Source: Beaufortia kweichowensis
Lineage: Eukaryota; Chordata; Actinopteri; Cypriniformes; Gastromyzontidae
Direction: 5' to 3'
Length of the DNA: 64,000 bases
Assembly: GCA_019155185.1 (NCBI GenBank)
Contig: CM032817.1
Coordinates: forward strand, 10,312,034 to 10,376,033
A program made the position numbers and the translations under genes. The number at the start of each line of letters is the position of its first letter. The first letter of the stretch is position 1. The notes below the pieces were generated by a model. It saw nothing but the letters and a program-made list of their open reading frames with translations. It had not been told where the DNA came from and made no database searches. Shown here one piece after another: positions 37,770 to 56,550 of this stretch.

Positions 37770-38694
37770 CAGGTTTGTAAATTTAGATCTCTCTTTTTCT
37801 TTTTTTAACATTACATAGAAAATTTCTTAGAGGACCCAAAGTTTCATTAGTATATTATATATTTACATATTACATTTATTCATTTACCAAATGCTTTTTT
37901 CCAAAGCAACCTTTTAACCATTTAACACTTTATGATTGAGCCCACAGTAAATGTAGTCTACAAAAGCAATTTTTACATGTTGGACTAGAGTTAAACAGGG
38001 AAAGATAAACAACTTAAAGAGTTTGATAATATATAAAAAAAGAGTTGACAGTTGTACACAAATATTGTATTATTGATTTAATATTACAATTTAAAACATG
38101 TTGTTCTCACAGGTCCTTTCTGATTGCGAGACAGGAAACACACAATTTTTTATAATTAAATATAATGGTAATCTCTTTGTTTGCTTCTGCTTCATAATCT
38201 CTTTTTAAATGGTAAATATTGTATTTAACAAAATGAAATGTGAATACTGTACTGATTCATAATCAGTATAATAAGAGTTTTTCTTACCTGACTGTACAAA
38301 AACTATATTTTTTCTTATTAACAATTGTAATAATTATAATAATATGTTGTAAGCTTATATTGTGTCCTGCATGTAAAACCATCATATATATTTTAGATGA
38401 TTCAGATTTTGTATTTAAATGCAAATCTCATTTAAAAGCATCTGCAGAAATCAGACATGCAGTTTGCAAGGTGACAATATCATTACAGCTTATTGTGTGC
38501 ATTGGATTTGCTTTTTGTGTGCATTTTGGAAAAGCTTTAAGTTTTGTTTAAAATGTCGGAGTTTGAGTTAGTCTTTGAATCAGTCTCTTGCCCTTTTGTA
38601 CTATGTACGCAATTATTATCTTCTGCACATAAATTGCACTTGGCATCAGGAAAAAATAAGAAAGGGCATAAATAAAATGTGATTAGATTAAATG
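37770..38694. other. 3' flank of SRCR gene 3
   Basis: Probable 3' UTR intron (donor gacag|gtttgt at 37772, acceptor cag near 38112) followed by a 3' UTR exon starting gtcctttctgattgcg. A SINE-like piece (acatttattcatttacc ... aaagcaacc) lies near 37870-37912. The 103-residue open frame at 38240-38551 has no family resemblance. Confidence 0.45.
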
Positions 38695-38740
38695 TCATGA
38701 CACTGGGTGGCAGTATCAGCCCATGCACTTGACTTCAATC
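38695..38740. repeat. Cluster flank block, copy 4 (orphan)
   Basis: ctgggtggcagtatcagcc with catgcacttgac. No SRCR gene follows within 5 kb, unlike the other three copies. Confidence 0.55.
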
Positions 38741-41700
38741 GATTAAAAACAAAAATCAGTCCATGATGTAACTTGTGTTTGGTTACAATTTTTACAGATT
38801 TTTATTCGATAAGCACTCATTTACACAGTATGCAAACTTTTGAATAAAGTTAAAACGAATAACAAACCTAACCTTTTTAGTTTTATCTCCAGTAATCATT
38901 ACGGGTTCCCTTACAGAAAAACCACATAAATGACACTTTTTTCCTGGGTGATCACATCTGGACAAGATAAATTTCAGATGTGCAAAAACACATGTAAAAC
39001 GTAAAACTCTTTCTTGTGAATCCCATGGAATCACATGTGGTGATATGTTACATGGGAATTTACACAAAAGGGTTCCAAAGCCACACGTTTCGTCTTTTCT
39101 ATAAGGGTTTACATCATAAAAATTATACCTAAAAGATGATAGCGTTATTTAAGTATGACATTAGTGAAACTTAAATAAGATCAAAGTGCTCAATCCTTGC
39201 AGAAGAGGTTTAGACTTCATTTGCAGGTGTAAAGCCTCTCCGACATCAACATATAAGACAAAGTACTGGTAATATGAAGATATATCCAGCAAAATACTAG
39301 TCACAGACATTGTTAAGCATCACAGCCATCCAAAGCCCTACATGTCCATGTATTAAAAGTATTGTTTTGCATGTATGTACACATAGCTAAACTCCTTCAA
39401 CTCTTGACATGCTTTAAGTGTTTGGACTATCGTAGAGGCTGTTTTCACTTACCGGAGTGACGTACAACAGGTTTCTCTCTCCAAGAAATATGCAAACTGT
39501 CACTGTCTGGAAGACGTTTGAATAAAAGTGCCTGATTTGTTTACAGGGTCACTCTGAGTCAAGTCAGAGTCTTTATTGTCATTGTACGGAAAATACATTT
39601 GAGTTTTGTAAAGGATTTGGGAAGTACTGTGACAAAAGTCTAATTTGCTCAGGACCTTAAATTTAAGTTGAGCTTCCAATTCTCATTTAAAAGCTTTTAA
39701 TACAACAGACCTGCAAAACTATGTTTGATCTTTAGGTTTGATGTTTAACCTCTTTGTTTGTAGGATTGTAAGTGCTGTATTATGTGTTAAGTACTGTAGG
39801 TTAGAGTATTTACATTATAGGTAAGAGTGCTTTTACATTATTTACATACGTTGTGCTCTGCAGTCGAGTGTAACAGGGGAAGCAACATGTAGTTTAAACT
39901 CCGAAAGCTAGTGTGAAATTAAAGTAACTTCTACTTTAATGCGACAGAAAGCTAAGATCTTGTGACTTAAGAGATCACTTCAAAATTGTTTTGGAGTTTT
40001 CTACTGGCAGAAGCCTACGATCTTGTGACCTATGAGATCAAGTAAAATGATAAATAAAAATATTTTTTTTGTTTGAAAATTGGAACAGGACAAAAAAGAT
40101 TCAATTTCTTATCCATATTTTCCTATTCAAAGTTCATATTCTGTTTTAATAAACAAAGTTTTGACATATTTTATGTTATTTTAAGAGGTGATGAAAAATT
40201 AATATTTGATGAAATAACCCTGTTTTTTAATCACAGCTATTTTGTGTCTTGTCAGTCTTTTATATTGCCGTTGGGTCACTTTCTATCACATCTGAGGTTT
40301 TCTTTTGTTCAAATTTAACAGACACTGGACTGCAATGGCACCTATATATCTGCAATCCTAAAATTAAAGGGTTCCCCAAAGAGCCTTTCAGTCAAAGGTT
40401 CTTAAAAGCACCATTTCTTTCTTACCTTTTTATAGTCTAAAGAACCTTCTAGCACTACAAAGATCCTTTGGTGAAAAAAGGTCTTGCGGATGTTAAAGGT
40501 TCTTTATGGAACCATACAGCCAAAAATTATTCCATGGCATTGTGAGTGTTAGAGTGTAGAAAATTTATCTAGAAAATTAAATACAATTGATGGTAACTCC
40601 TTTAAATCTGTTAAAGTAAGACCTCAAGAGGCTAGCTGATAAAATACCATCAATTCATTATTGTAGAATGAAGGGAAAGGGTGGCTTTGAGGATTAGTTT
40701 TGACAGGGGCTTGGAGGTGGAGTCTCCGTAAAGGTAAGGTGGAGACTAGACTCACCTAATCTTTTATGTTTTCTTCTGCTTCACTGTCTGTACTTACAGA
40801 TGCATTTCTTTCAAATATTAATATAATTAGATGAAATGTATATACTGTACTGATGCATAATCAGAAAGGGACTGGCTTTACAATAGGATCTTTCCTTATA
40901 AAAAGCTGCAATTATTGTTATGAGTTGTAAACTTGATGTGCTCATCTTTATAAACAATATCTGGTTCTTGATATGCTCTTTTTTTTTGCAAATGCTGTAC
41001 GAATCATCTACACAGACGTATGCTCTCATAAATAAAGGAAAATGTAAAATAAGCACATCAAAACGTGACGTGAATTTTTATGGATAATGTGGCAGAATGT
41101 GGCAGAATAAGCTTAAGCAGAGATCTTAAAGATTTCTTTAAGTAACATTGTGTTTATTTAAAGAATTTAGTTTATTCATTCGTGTTTTCTATGGAAAACA
41201 CGGAAAGCCAACTGCATTATTGTGATGTACATCTCAAAAACGGTTTTAAAATCCATTTTTATAAAATTGTTTAAAATGAAAATTAATAGTAACTAGTGGT
41301 CCTTGGTTTCTGATGCAGTTGAAAGATCAGGTGGACCTTGAAGTTAAGTACCTCAGACACTGTAGTGCCACACCGCCGCTTTTTCAATCTTAGAAATATG
41401 CAAACTGTCATAGTCATGAAAAGACTGAAGGAGGTTTGAATGAAGTGCCTTATTTGTTTACAAGGTCACGAGATGAGCTGGATAAGGTAATAGTAATGCA
41501 GGACAAGGTCTTTATTGCCACTGTATGTATTTACATTACTAGTCAACATTTCGATCATATTTTCAGCTTCTTGGGTTCTTCAGGACTTCCTCTCTACAGT
41601 ATTCTGGGCTCTTACTGCCTGCTTTTTGCTTAAAGCCATCCTTTTACATTTATTGTTTTATTTCATTATTTAAATCAAATTTGTATAATAAAAATTTTGT

Positions 41701-43500
41701 GATGAAAGAAATGAATATGTTGGCACAATTATATTTTTTCTGACCCTAAATCTTTGTACTGTAGTGAATATATAGGACTTTCTCTCGGATCAATTTCATT
41801 GTTGATCCTGAAAAAACCTTTCTGGCTCTTTTCTCACATGATCTAAAACGCCTGGAATTTGATTTCAATTTTCAAAGACAAAACCACAATTTATGGTTTA
41901 GATTTCAATGAACATTTAATAGGTTTTATAGATCATTATCTGGTTGTTTCTGTGTTAATTAATAAGACAACAGAGCTTTAAAGCTATACTTTCTTGGTCA
42001 TTTTGATCTTTTTTTTCAAGTAAAGGGACCACAGGTTGTCGTGTTTTTGTGGCGTGTTATGTGGTCAGACTGCTCTTACAGTATTTACATTGTGTTTGGT
42101 CTGCAGTCAAGTGTAACGAGAAACCAACATGTTGTATAACCCTGCTAGTTTGCAATTGACTGCTAGTTTGCAATTGAAGATGCTTCTATTTGAATGCACT
42201 AGTGAGATGCTGTGCGATTTGGCACGGAAGTAAAACAATGGTGGGGGTTATGTACGACACATAACCAAGCTTCAGTTTTCATATTTTCTTGTAATAAGTA
42301 CTATGTAATGATATATACACAGTTTGCCGAAATCTCACCAAAATCATTTATTGCGTTATCCTAACGTTATCAGATATTAAGTGCATTAGCGTACAATCAT
42401 TGGCACATTAATGCAATTTTCAAAGTGCAACTGAATAAAGTTAAAGTACATAATAAAACCTCCTCTGTGGTTATTGAAACACACGAATATGCTGCAGAGT
42501 TTGCATGTGAATTTGAATGCCAGACATTGGCAAATGGAAAATAAATTTGTTCTGGAGTTTAACAATTCAATGATATAACCCAAGTTATTCTAAGAAAATG
42601 TTATACATTTATATATATATAAGTCTTAAGTATCTTATATTTTACATTTTCCAATTAGCTTTGGGTATTACCCTGGGCAATCTTTCAACAGGCCTCGTGA
42701 GGAGCATCGTAAAACCAGCCAAGTGTTTAATCCTGTTTGTATGGCTCTCTTTTACCTAGCGAGTCTGTCTGTTTAAAAGTACTGTTGACATATGACTGTT
42801 ATATAACTGCTTAGCTCCTGACCACACCTAAAGTCACTATACATCCAAAACATCTGCTTTCATCCAAATATGACAAATATTTACACTTAGCTGTGCGCTT
42901 TACTTTAATTCACTGAAATAACTTAATAAAGTATTTACTAAAATTTAATTTAATCGTTTGTTGCTACACATGTAAAAAGTCAATAAAAGAGTGTGGTCAT
43001 ATAAAATGCTGTTTTATGCAAACCAAAATTAAATAAATGATGACATATTTTGGATATTATTTCTAATAGTTACATTTCAGTCTTTCCATAGTTTAAATTG
43101 GTTTGCTATTATTCTAAAATGTAAAAAAAAACTAAACTAAACTAGCCTATAAAGATTATCCCTAAAGTTATGACAAGAACTCCACATTTGTTAACCAAAA
43201 CATTTCAAGATACTGCAATAACACACGCAATCAAGAAATGATTTCAACCCTGAAAAATATGCAAACTGTCATTCTAAGGAAAAATCTATGCAATGTTTAA
43301 ATAATGTTTTCCTTGTTTGTTTACGGGTACACGAGATGAGGAGTGAAGAAATCTTGTTTAAAAGAATATTTGAACCATTTTGTACACAGAAAACCCAAAC
43401 AATAGACTGAAATTGGATTATTTTATCAGTCAGTCCTTGTTTTTATACACTTTTAACACTGATGTAAACAGACATGGTTGTCTATCTGAATAATAGAGGC
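38741..43500. other. Gene-free stretch with repeated 3' flanks
   Basis: No exon of any SRCR type was found. Sequence blocks of the 3' flank of gene 2 recur here: atgcaaactgtca-type starts at 39488, 41395 and 43256; a block ending gatgtgctcatcttta at about 40890-40955; and a cagt-c-agtgtaac block at about 39865 and 42105. The stretch is best read as flanks of gene copies whose bodies were deleted. Confidence 0.5.
40365..40545. mobile_element. MITE-like element, best copy
   Basis: Contains several aaaggttctt or aagaacctt motifs in both orientations, then aaaggttctttatggaacca and tacagccaaaaa. Similar to 9235-9330 and 44985-45140. The internal complementarity suggests a small foldback-type DNA element. 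Confidence 0.5.
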
Positions 43501-43528
43501 GGAGTCATGAAGGCATCCTGCAAGTCCA

Positions 43529-43599
43529 TATATAATCTCCAATTAATTTCCTTAATCTCACAAAGACGAAGATGCTGAGACCGAGTGACATTGCACCAG
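43529..43599 (+). promoter_or_regulatory. TATA box and 5' UTR exon of SRCR gene 4
   Basis: TATATAA at 43529-43535 lies about 30 nt before a short untranslated exon (caaagacgaagatgctgag ...) that ends at the donor accag|gtaaaa (43599). It is spliced to the signal exon after 43880. Less like the promoters of genes 1-3. Confidence 0.55.
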
Positions 43600-43881
43600 G
43601 TAAAAAATCTTTTAAAGGACCACTGGCTTTAGTTTGCTTATTTGTTCATTAAATACCTATGATGTATAAGTATTTTTGATTTGGTTGATTTTGTTTGCCT
43701 TTTTATTTTGTTCAAAATAAGTAGTATTACTAAAGTAGTCAATAATACATCTTGATTTTAAGGTGATAGTATACCTTGGTCTCAATTATAATACTTAATA
43801 ATTGTCAACAAACAAATAAACAAGACGTAGATGTCAAGATGGTTTATCGGGCAAACTAAGAAAAATATCTTTTTTGCAGGA

Positions 43882-48387
<4,506 letters not shown>

Positions 48388-49365
48388 TATAATCTAATCT
48401 TTTGAATGTTTTTTTCTGCCTGTATTTCTAATAATCATAATTAAACCGGATTACTTTACACATTAGTACAGTATGAACATGATTGTTAATGCATGTCACA
48501 TGATGTTATATGCTAGCATATAGATTTATATCAGCATACAATATAAAGAGGATAAGATTTTTTTGTGCTTTAATGTAATTGATCAGAATGCACTATAAAT
48601 AACTACACCACATGACATCTTAGACAAATTAGGTGAATGTAATTTAACCATTCCTTAGAATTATTCTTTGAAATACCCTGAAAGAGTTACATACATGCAT
48701 GCATACAAAATATTGTATATAATGAAATTAAATGTGTACACAAAAAAATATTACACACAAAAAATATTTTTCTCATAGACAGCATGTGTTTTTGTTGTAA
48801 GGTTTGTAGCTTATTGTGTGTTTTATTTTTCTAAATAATGTAAAAATGCTGAACATTAATCAAACTTTGATTTGTTAAAACTTTGATCAATAACAATAAA
48901 TTAATATGCAACTGATAAAAAGATAATGTCCCGGTTTCCACACTGAATGTATTCATATTAAAACCAGACATTATGATTATATACATATTTGTTGTGATTT
49001 CCTTTATTTGTGATTAACTGAAATATTCTGATGTTGCAATATTCAGATGTTTAACTGATGAAAAAAAATGATGCAAACTAAACCAAAAACCAAAATCTTA
49101 TTTACACGTGTGCATTATTGTAGTGTTGTGAAAAAATATTAAACAGTCATAGAAATGTTTTAATTGCCAGGCTGATTCAGTATGAAACACAGTTCTCTTG
49201 AATTTCTCTTGCAAAGCCATCATAGTCATTTGGTCAATTCCTCTTCAGACGTGTGGAAAAAATAGATGAACAAGTATTAAACAAAGGTCTAAAAACGTAG
49301 CTAAAAAAGCTTAGTTTTTGAATATTACAAGCAAACTTTATAGATAGATAGATTTAACAAACCTG
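48388..49365. other. Gap between convergent SRCR genes 4 and 5
   Basis: AT-rich. It should hold the 3' UTRs of gene 4 (plus) and gene 5 (minus). No exon or element could be assigned with confidence. Confidence 0.5.
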
Positions 49366-52300
49366 TTAGGGCTCAATTATTGACTTTATATGAAACACTT
49401 GCTTGATGTCAGGCTGAATTCTCCAGCGGATGGTTAAATCTCCCATTTTCTGGATTTCTTGCTTCAACTATAACGTTCAGATAAATGACATTACAAATAG
49501 CTAATGGCAACAAATATGACATAATTCAGTCAGTGTGTGTCATTTCATGTATATACATTACTTTATTCATGATTGTGTTCTTGATAGTTTGGCTGTTAAG
49601 GTTAACATCAGATTCAGCTGTCACTTCAATCCGGAGCACCGTTCTGATGTCTGTTAAACAAAGATTTTGTTATATCAAAATAGGAACATTAGTAATGCTT
49701 TACTATATCATAATATTTTTTTAAATATTCACAGTGATGCATGTGTAAAGAACTAAAGGGATTTGATATTACTGACCCACCTTTGCAGACGATTCCTGCG
49801 TCATATGCATGAATGCAGCTGTGTTTTCCCCAACCATCAAATTCACAGTTTCTCAGGTTCAACTCTTCGCTTGTGCATCTGAGGTTATTCATCCATATTG
49901 GTCCGCTTCCTGCTCCGAAATAGGCATTTGGCAAAGCCTGCACGTTACTGCCGCATCCCAACTCTCTACAGAGCACTACACCATCAGCGATATCCCAGCT
50001 GTTGTGACACACTGATCCCCACTGTCCATCATGATAGACCTGCAGTGTGCCCTGACACGGGTTGTTAGTACCCACCAATTTCACCTCTAGAAAAGGTACA
50101 GTCATATACATTATTATTATTATTATTAGGGGTGTACAAATTGGCATCTATTAAATATTCATCTGACAATGAAAATGTAATGTTTGCATGGATTGTGGAA
50201 TTTGTAGGAAAATGCAGACCGGTTGTGTATCACCACATAAGGGTTTGTTTTGTGTAAGCTAAAATGTTTTTATTAAATTTCATGAGTAAAAAACTGCACA
50301 GTATCTGTCATCACCCGAGGTTGGATCAAACCCAACAGTTGACTTAAATTTACCTAGAAAACATCCATATTGGATAACCCATTGGTTGGGTTTGTCTTAT
50401 TTCGACTCAAACATAAATTGAAAATAACCCAACATTTTTTTAAGTGTGTAACACAGCCCTCCCGTGACCCTGCAGAGGACAAACGGGTTTGAAGAATGGA
50501 TGGACGAGGTGAATAGTTGTGAGTATAAATATTGACACTTCTAATTAAAAGTAATAGGTAGCATTTTGTATGTATGCATCATCTATCATCATTTAAATGC
50601 AATGTCATGAAAGCATTGGATTTACCTCTACAGACGACACCTGCGTCTTTGGTATGGTCACAGTCGTGCACTCCCCAGGATCTTGATGGGCAGTTTAACA
50701 ACGAAGTCTCAGCTCCGTTACAGCCGACATCATCCTTCCATATCGGCCCTAATCCGCCTCCGAAAAAAGAACTTTTCTTCACCTCGACTACGCTTCCGCA
50801 CCCCAGCTCTCTACAAACGACGTTCGCTTCATTCATATCCCAGTTGTCATGACAAACGGTTCCCCATTGATTGTTGTAAAGAATCTCCACTCTTCCAGAG
50901 CAAACGCTGTCTCCATCTACCAATCTTACTTCTACAAGACATAGAAAGTGATGTCACAGATTAGAATGACTGTGTTACGTAAGTGTCACTTAAGTGTGAT
51001 CAATACATTTTGACTGACCTTTGCAGTAAACTCCTGCATCCATTGAATGTGTACAGTTGCCGATTCCAGGAAAGGTACATTGACTCATTGAAGACTCACT
51101 TCCGGTACACTGTAAGCCATCCAGGGCTATCGCACCTGATCCGGCTCCTAATGCAGACGCGGAATATGCCGTTACAAAAGGACCGCAGTTAAGTTCTCGA
51201 CATGCCACAATTCCGTCCAAGAAATCCCAGCTATTGTGACAAACTGAGCCCCAATCACCGTTGTAACGCACCGCCAGTGTGCCGTAGCATCTGTTGGGAT
51301 AATTAACCACTTTGGCCTCTGAAAGAAGGATAGTTATATTAAATATTTTATCAACGTTTTTGGTAAGTGAATGTGAATTAAATGATCACATTTCAAACTT
51401 ACTCCTGCAAACAACTCCTGCGTCATTGTTGTGATTGCAATTATTTGACGATCCCACTGCAATACATGATTTCAAATTGCTTTCCGTCCCATGGCAGCTG
51501 TTATCAAATGTCCATATCGGGCCTGAACCCCCATTAAACGAAGATCCACTCGTGACACTTAAAGCGTACCCACAACCGAGCTCTCTGCAGATCACATCCC
51601 CACCCAAAAGATTCCAGCCGTCATCACACAACGTACCCCATCCCCAAGCGGGGTACAGGATCTCCACCCTCCCAGAGCAGCTGTCATCTCCATCCACCAG
51701 AGCAACCTCTAAAAATCAAGATGCAAAGTAAAATACTTACATTCAGACTGCCTCGTGACCAGATCGCAACTTCACAATTGTATCATTGTTTTTTAGTCAT
51801 TGATCTTACCTGAACAGATCACTCCAGCATCCCTTGCGTGGGTACAAGTGATCACTCCCCAACCGTTAAACCTACAATCTTCGATTGAAGACTCTCGCCC
51901 GGTACATCCGAGATTTTCCATCCATATCTGACCAGTGCCCTGTCCATAAGTTGCCGCGTTGGAGTATATGGTCGTTGGCTTTCCACAGCCTCGTTCTTTA
52001 CACACCACCGCTGCATCCATGTAGTCCCAGCCGTTGTCACAGACTGTTCCCCATACTGTATTGTGAAAGACCTCCACCCTCCCTGAACACATATTAGTGC
52101 CGCCCTGTAACCTGACGATGGCTATGGAGATAAAAGGAGGTCAACAGGTAAGTATAATATTGGCCAAAAGTGTCAGGCGGTTATTATAAAACCAATTTTT
52201 TTTAAGGAGATGTTTTTTAAATGAATAATTGGACTGAATAATGAAGAAAAAGCAGCTAATAGGAACTCGAAATAAATGTGAAGTCCTTCAATAGTGTTTG

Positions 52301-53456
52301 AAGGCATCTCAAAGTGAGACCTCAACAAACTGATGACAAAATGCAAAGACTGCATTTACATTTCTAGGTAAAGCGTGACTACACTGATTATACTCAAATA
52401 TAACCTAGTTTAGATTTTTTTTTTTCAACTTTGTCAGCTTGTATCATGTATGTATATGATACATTTGTAAAAACATCTACAGCATGTATACGTCTCCAGT
52501 GCATGATCAACATTTACTAATATATTTTCTAAAATATATTTTTATATATATCATAACAAATCAAATGTTTTCCCTTTCTCAGATATTTCTCCTCAAATTA
52601 ATACAGAAACAAATTGGATAATTGTTAAAATACATTAAGCTGTGAAATTAATGTTGATTTTATTTGTAAAATATCTGGATTTGGGTAAATTGACTTTTGA
52701 TTGCAGGGTTAACAAATCCGATCTCCGTTTGTGACTAAATTATCTGATGTTTAGGAGAAATAATTGAGATCTGTGATTTATATATAATATCTTGGTTTGT
52801 GTTTCACTGGTTTGATATAACTAAATAAATAATGACAGATTTTTTTGTGTGTGTGAATGATTCCTTTAGATGAACTTACGGTCACAGATGACTCCAACAT
52901 CGTTTGAGTGATCACATGCATCGGTGTGGTTACCCCATTCACAGTCGGTCAATGTGCTTTCATTCCCAAAACAGTTCAGGTCATCCGTCAATAATAGTTC
53001 AGACCCCTCGCCAAAATAAGCATTTTTTTTAATGACTGAAAGAGGACCACAACCCACTTCTATACAGATCATATTTCCTTCAAAAGTATCCAGATCACAA
53101 ATGTTTCCCCAGTCGTCTGTGTAAATCTCAACTCTACCAGAACAGCTGTTGCTACCGTCCACCAACCTGATCGAACCAAGAGTGGGTTTAGTGACCGCTC
53201 CATTTTCTACATTATCTGTAAAACAGAATGACAATTTAATTCACCATGTGCATTACCATGTGCATCTCAATCAAATCTTTTTTTTGTCTAACGGTTATGG
53301 TTGAAGTTCAGAATATACTGTAATATTAGAACCATTGTGTCTTTAGAAAATACTTGACTAGAAGATAAACTGAGCTAAATTAGTAAAATCGTTTGTGACC
53401 ATGTATGTTCATTGTCTCTTACCTAGTAGCAGAATGAAGCTTATGAGGAACAGCAT
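49366..53456 (-). CDS. SRCR gene 5: diverged secreted six-SRCR protein (696 aa), opposite strand
   Basis: Exons in transcript order: signal 53423-53456 (MLFLISFILLL); SRCR 52880-53215, 51810-52121, 51403-51708, 51019-51318, 50626-50931, 49781-50086; C-terminal 49562-49650 and 49366-49467. Total 2091 nt, in frame, no stops. Each domain has eight cysteines, but the sequences differ strongly from one another and from genes 1-4, show no recent copying and have no VEVLxxxxW motif (for example LAVRYNGDW, LQVYHDGQW). The C-terminal module is clearly related (VLRIEVTAESDVNLN ... IRWRIQPDIKQVFH) though its first exon is two codons shorter. TAA is followed at once by the donor acag|gtttgt. Probably an older, more constrained paralogue (inference). 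Confidence 0.9.
52140..52870. other. Intron between SRCR exons 1 and 2 of gene 5
   Basis: Longest intron of this gene, AT-rich, with nothing recognised inside it. Confidence 0.6.
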
Positions 53457-53772
53457 AATGACTGAAAACAAACATATAGAGAAAAATGTATTGAACTAAC
53501 AGAAAACAAAATGATAAACAAGAAGAGCTATGTTTCTTAATTCCTAAAGTTTATTGTCAAATTAGATCTTCTTGAAAATCAATGTACTTAATGCCGTTAA
53601 AGATCAAACAAAACAACTCTAGGCCTATAGTAGTATTCACTTTTCCCACAATGTTCTTTAATGTTAAACAGTATATTTTAATATTTCTAATTTCATACTG
53701 ATAAAAATATTGATGAATTAATTGTGAAATTTAATAAAGCATGGGTGGAAAAGTCTGTAAAAGAAATATAAC

Positions 53773-53880
53773 CTTTTGATGTCATTCTTCTGGTGGTCTG
53801 TTGTGCAGGTAAAGTGACAGAAGATGTAAAGAAGCTCTGTCAACAGAAGTCAGCATCAACATCCCCTGTGCCCCTCCCAG
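53773..53880 (-). promoter_or_regulatory. Probable 5' UTR exon of SRCR gene 5
   Basis: On the minus strand a stretch reading ...gcacaacagaccaccag... to atcaaaag|gttata (53773) ends in a good donor, and the signal exon begins after ttttcag at 53461. Its start is not defined by sequence alone. Confidence 0.4.
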
Positions 53881-53889
53881 GAATCTCAC

Positions 53890-56217
53890 TGCCGTCAAGT
53901 ACACTCCAAACAACCCGTCACATTAACACAACATAGCCCAGGTTACACTGTAAAAATTTATTTCATGTGGTCAGGTCAAGTTTATTAATCTGAATATATT
54001 GGGTCAATTATTATTTGTCTGTTAAATAAACTACACAGCCTAACTCCAATGTTCACTTTATAGTACAGCCTATTCTGTTGGACTACATTGTGGTTTTATG
54101 GGATAACTTCTGATACACATAAAGTTTGATTTCAGTACATATTTTACAAGCCGCAGAACCTCATGTTTTACAGTTACCGTTATTTTAGCACTGTATCATG
54201 TAACTAAATAATCAAAAGGAATTAAGAAATGCAAAATGCAGTGTTTTCTATTACTCGTTTCTTTGATTTCTTGTGACTTTGGCAATATGTGAGACAGGTG
54301 CATTTGGTAACCAAATCTTTATTTAACTATTCAAATGGGCCAAATTTAGACTCTCGCAAATTTCTTCATTGCTGTGAAAGGAATATGAAAATAAGCATTC
54401 TGGAACAAGCTGAAAAAAGTATGTTTGTTAACCCACTCACGATAGAGTCCCAGCAATGACTAAAATGTGAAATGTTTTATTGCAAACTGCATGTTTTCAT
54501 TAGTTTATTTTGTATGTACTGATATACCAATCTGTGATTTCACACATTTTTTTTAGAGAAATATTTGTCCTTAAAGAATGAAATCTGACCAAGCAAAACA
54601 TAATGTGTGAATATACAACTTAAATAAAACTTTTACATATCTATATTTCTGCCTTGTTTTTAAACTAAAAAAGTGCATAAAACATGCTTTACAAATGTCA
54701 TTTTCACATTTTTCCACCTATATTTAACCTAAAAATAAAAGTAAACTAATGCAAATCATTGCCTCAATTTTTCTTTTTTTTCTGTCGGGCAGTGTATATA
54801 CAGCACTGAACAAATGAGACATGAAACTACTTGTAACAACTGAAGCCATAAATCTTAACAATCAGGTTTACATATTAATACAACATTTACATAACAAGTT
54901 CACATGATTTCTGCATGTCACACAAACACATGGGCTTCTGTCCCATGTTAAAAAAAGTGTAGCTACTACTGTTACATTTGTGAGACGGCCGCAATGTGTG
55001 CTGTTGTTTGGTTGCGGGAACAGATTTAGAAGACACTGTTTTACATCAATGCAAATTTGTATAGGATTTTCTGTCTCTGGTTACACAGCAGTATAAATGA
55101 CACAAATCCCCACTTTTTTCTAATATTTTTATATTTAGCATTTCAACCAACAAGTTGTTTAACCAAGTTTAGAATTAAAGCAATCAATTATTTATACCAT
55201 TTTACTAATACTATAATACTAATACACTAAAAATATATACTATAAATCACAGAGTCAAATGAGCGGTTGCATAATCTTGCAACATTTGCTGAGGAAGAAG
55301 TTCATCCACGCATGTGTGTGGAGCTTCATTTAAATGTATATATGCTTTATTTATTTAAGCAAATCAGAAAACAAAACATGGTTATGCATTAGGGAAATGA
55401 CGCATAGGAAACTATACATAACATCATTGTTGTTTTTCTTAGTATACAGATCTTTCCCTGCTGTGAAATAAACTTTCATTGCTGTGGAAACATCGCAAAG
55501 GTTTTAATAAATTTAATGGTTAAAATGGGAATGGTACTGGTTGTAATAGAAACTACAATGGCCTCTGTGGGTCTCTACTGGTAATGTGTTCGGATCCATT
55601 GGTGGGATGTTATATATATAATTACATATTTCATTATTTAATTAATAATTTAATTTAATTTAATTAATAATTCTGACAATCAAATAAATAAATAAATGTC
55701 ATTCTGATGAATGGGACCCAAATGCAAGTATACATTTGTTTCAAAATCTAGGCCTATAATTGTAAAGTGTATTCAGTCTGTGGCCTCCCTGCTGAAAAAA
55801 AAGACAAATATTATAAATCATAAATCATCAGCTGTTCACTATTAAAACCTTTACAAAATTCCTTTTTTGTTATTTCTGCCAGATAACATTCCACAAACAA
55901 AACCCAACCCCCAATCCAATACTATTAGATACCCAAAGAGACCATTAAAGTTTTCATATAAACGAGAATAATTCAATTTCCATTACATAAATTTACATTT
56001 CTGTGTTGTTTTCGTTTTTTTTTTTTTTTTTTGAGGGCCTTGACCAGAGGACTGTTGCACGAATCCAGTTTCAGTGGTTATTCAAGTAAGTTTAGGTCAC
56101 AAAATGTTTAAAACCTTTATTCAATCAAAACAACACAACAAGTATGTGTCATTTAATTATTTAAAAATGAAGAAAGAGTATTTAATTGCAATACTGCATC
56201 ATACTCAACACTGCTTT
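53890..56217. other. Intergenic DNA right of the SRCR cluster
   Basis: AT-rich, with a poly-T run near 56012-56031. No gene, RNA or intact repeat was recognised. Confidence 0.5.
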
Positions 56218-56550
56218 TGCTGCTTTGAAGTTGAATTAATGTGCAGTTCACCATCTGCTCCAGCAGGTGTCACATGTGGACAGCAAACAGCAACTCCCCT
56301 CGGCTGTAAACACAACAGAGAGAGAGACGCAACACACCTGTGAGTAACTGTTTACCTAAAAATACATTTATCTTGTGCATTTATCACTTTGCATGAGGTC
56401 TGTAATAATAAAGCTGTTTTGGACAGTCAGGTTTCTAGCAGACAGCTCGTTTAGACGCTTCTTATATTGAATTGTATGTTGATAGTTGACACAAACACTG
56501 TGGATGTGTCCTGTGGTGTGACAGCTTCAGGAAAACATTAAAGACAAATC
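56218..56550. repeat. Triplicated block, copy 1
   Basis: Begins tgctgctttgaagttgaatt and includes agcaactcccctcgg and gagagagagacgcaacacac. Closely repeated at 60006-60330 and, more diverged, at 60945-61150. Not a known element to me. A short open frame runs into it (56074-56343) but is not conserved as protein. Confidence 0.75.

Noticed and set aside
38240..38551. 103-codon open frame after SRCR gene 3
   Set aside because: Starts in the 3' UTR region, AT-rich, no recognised motif.
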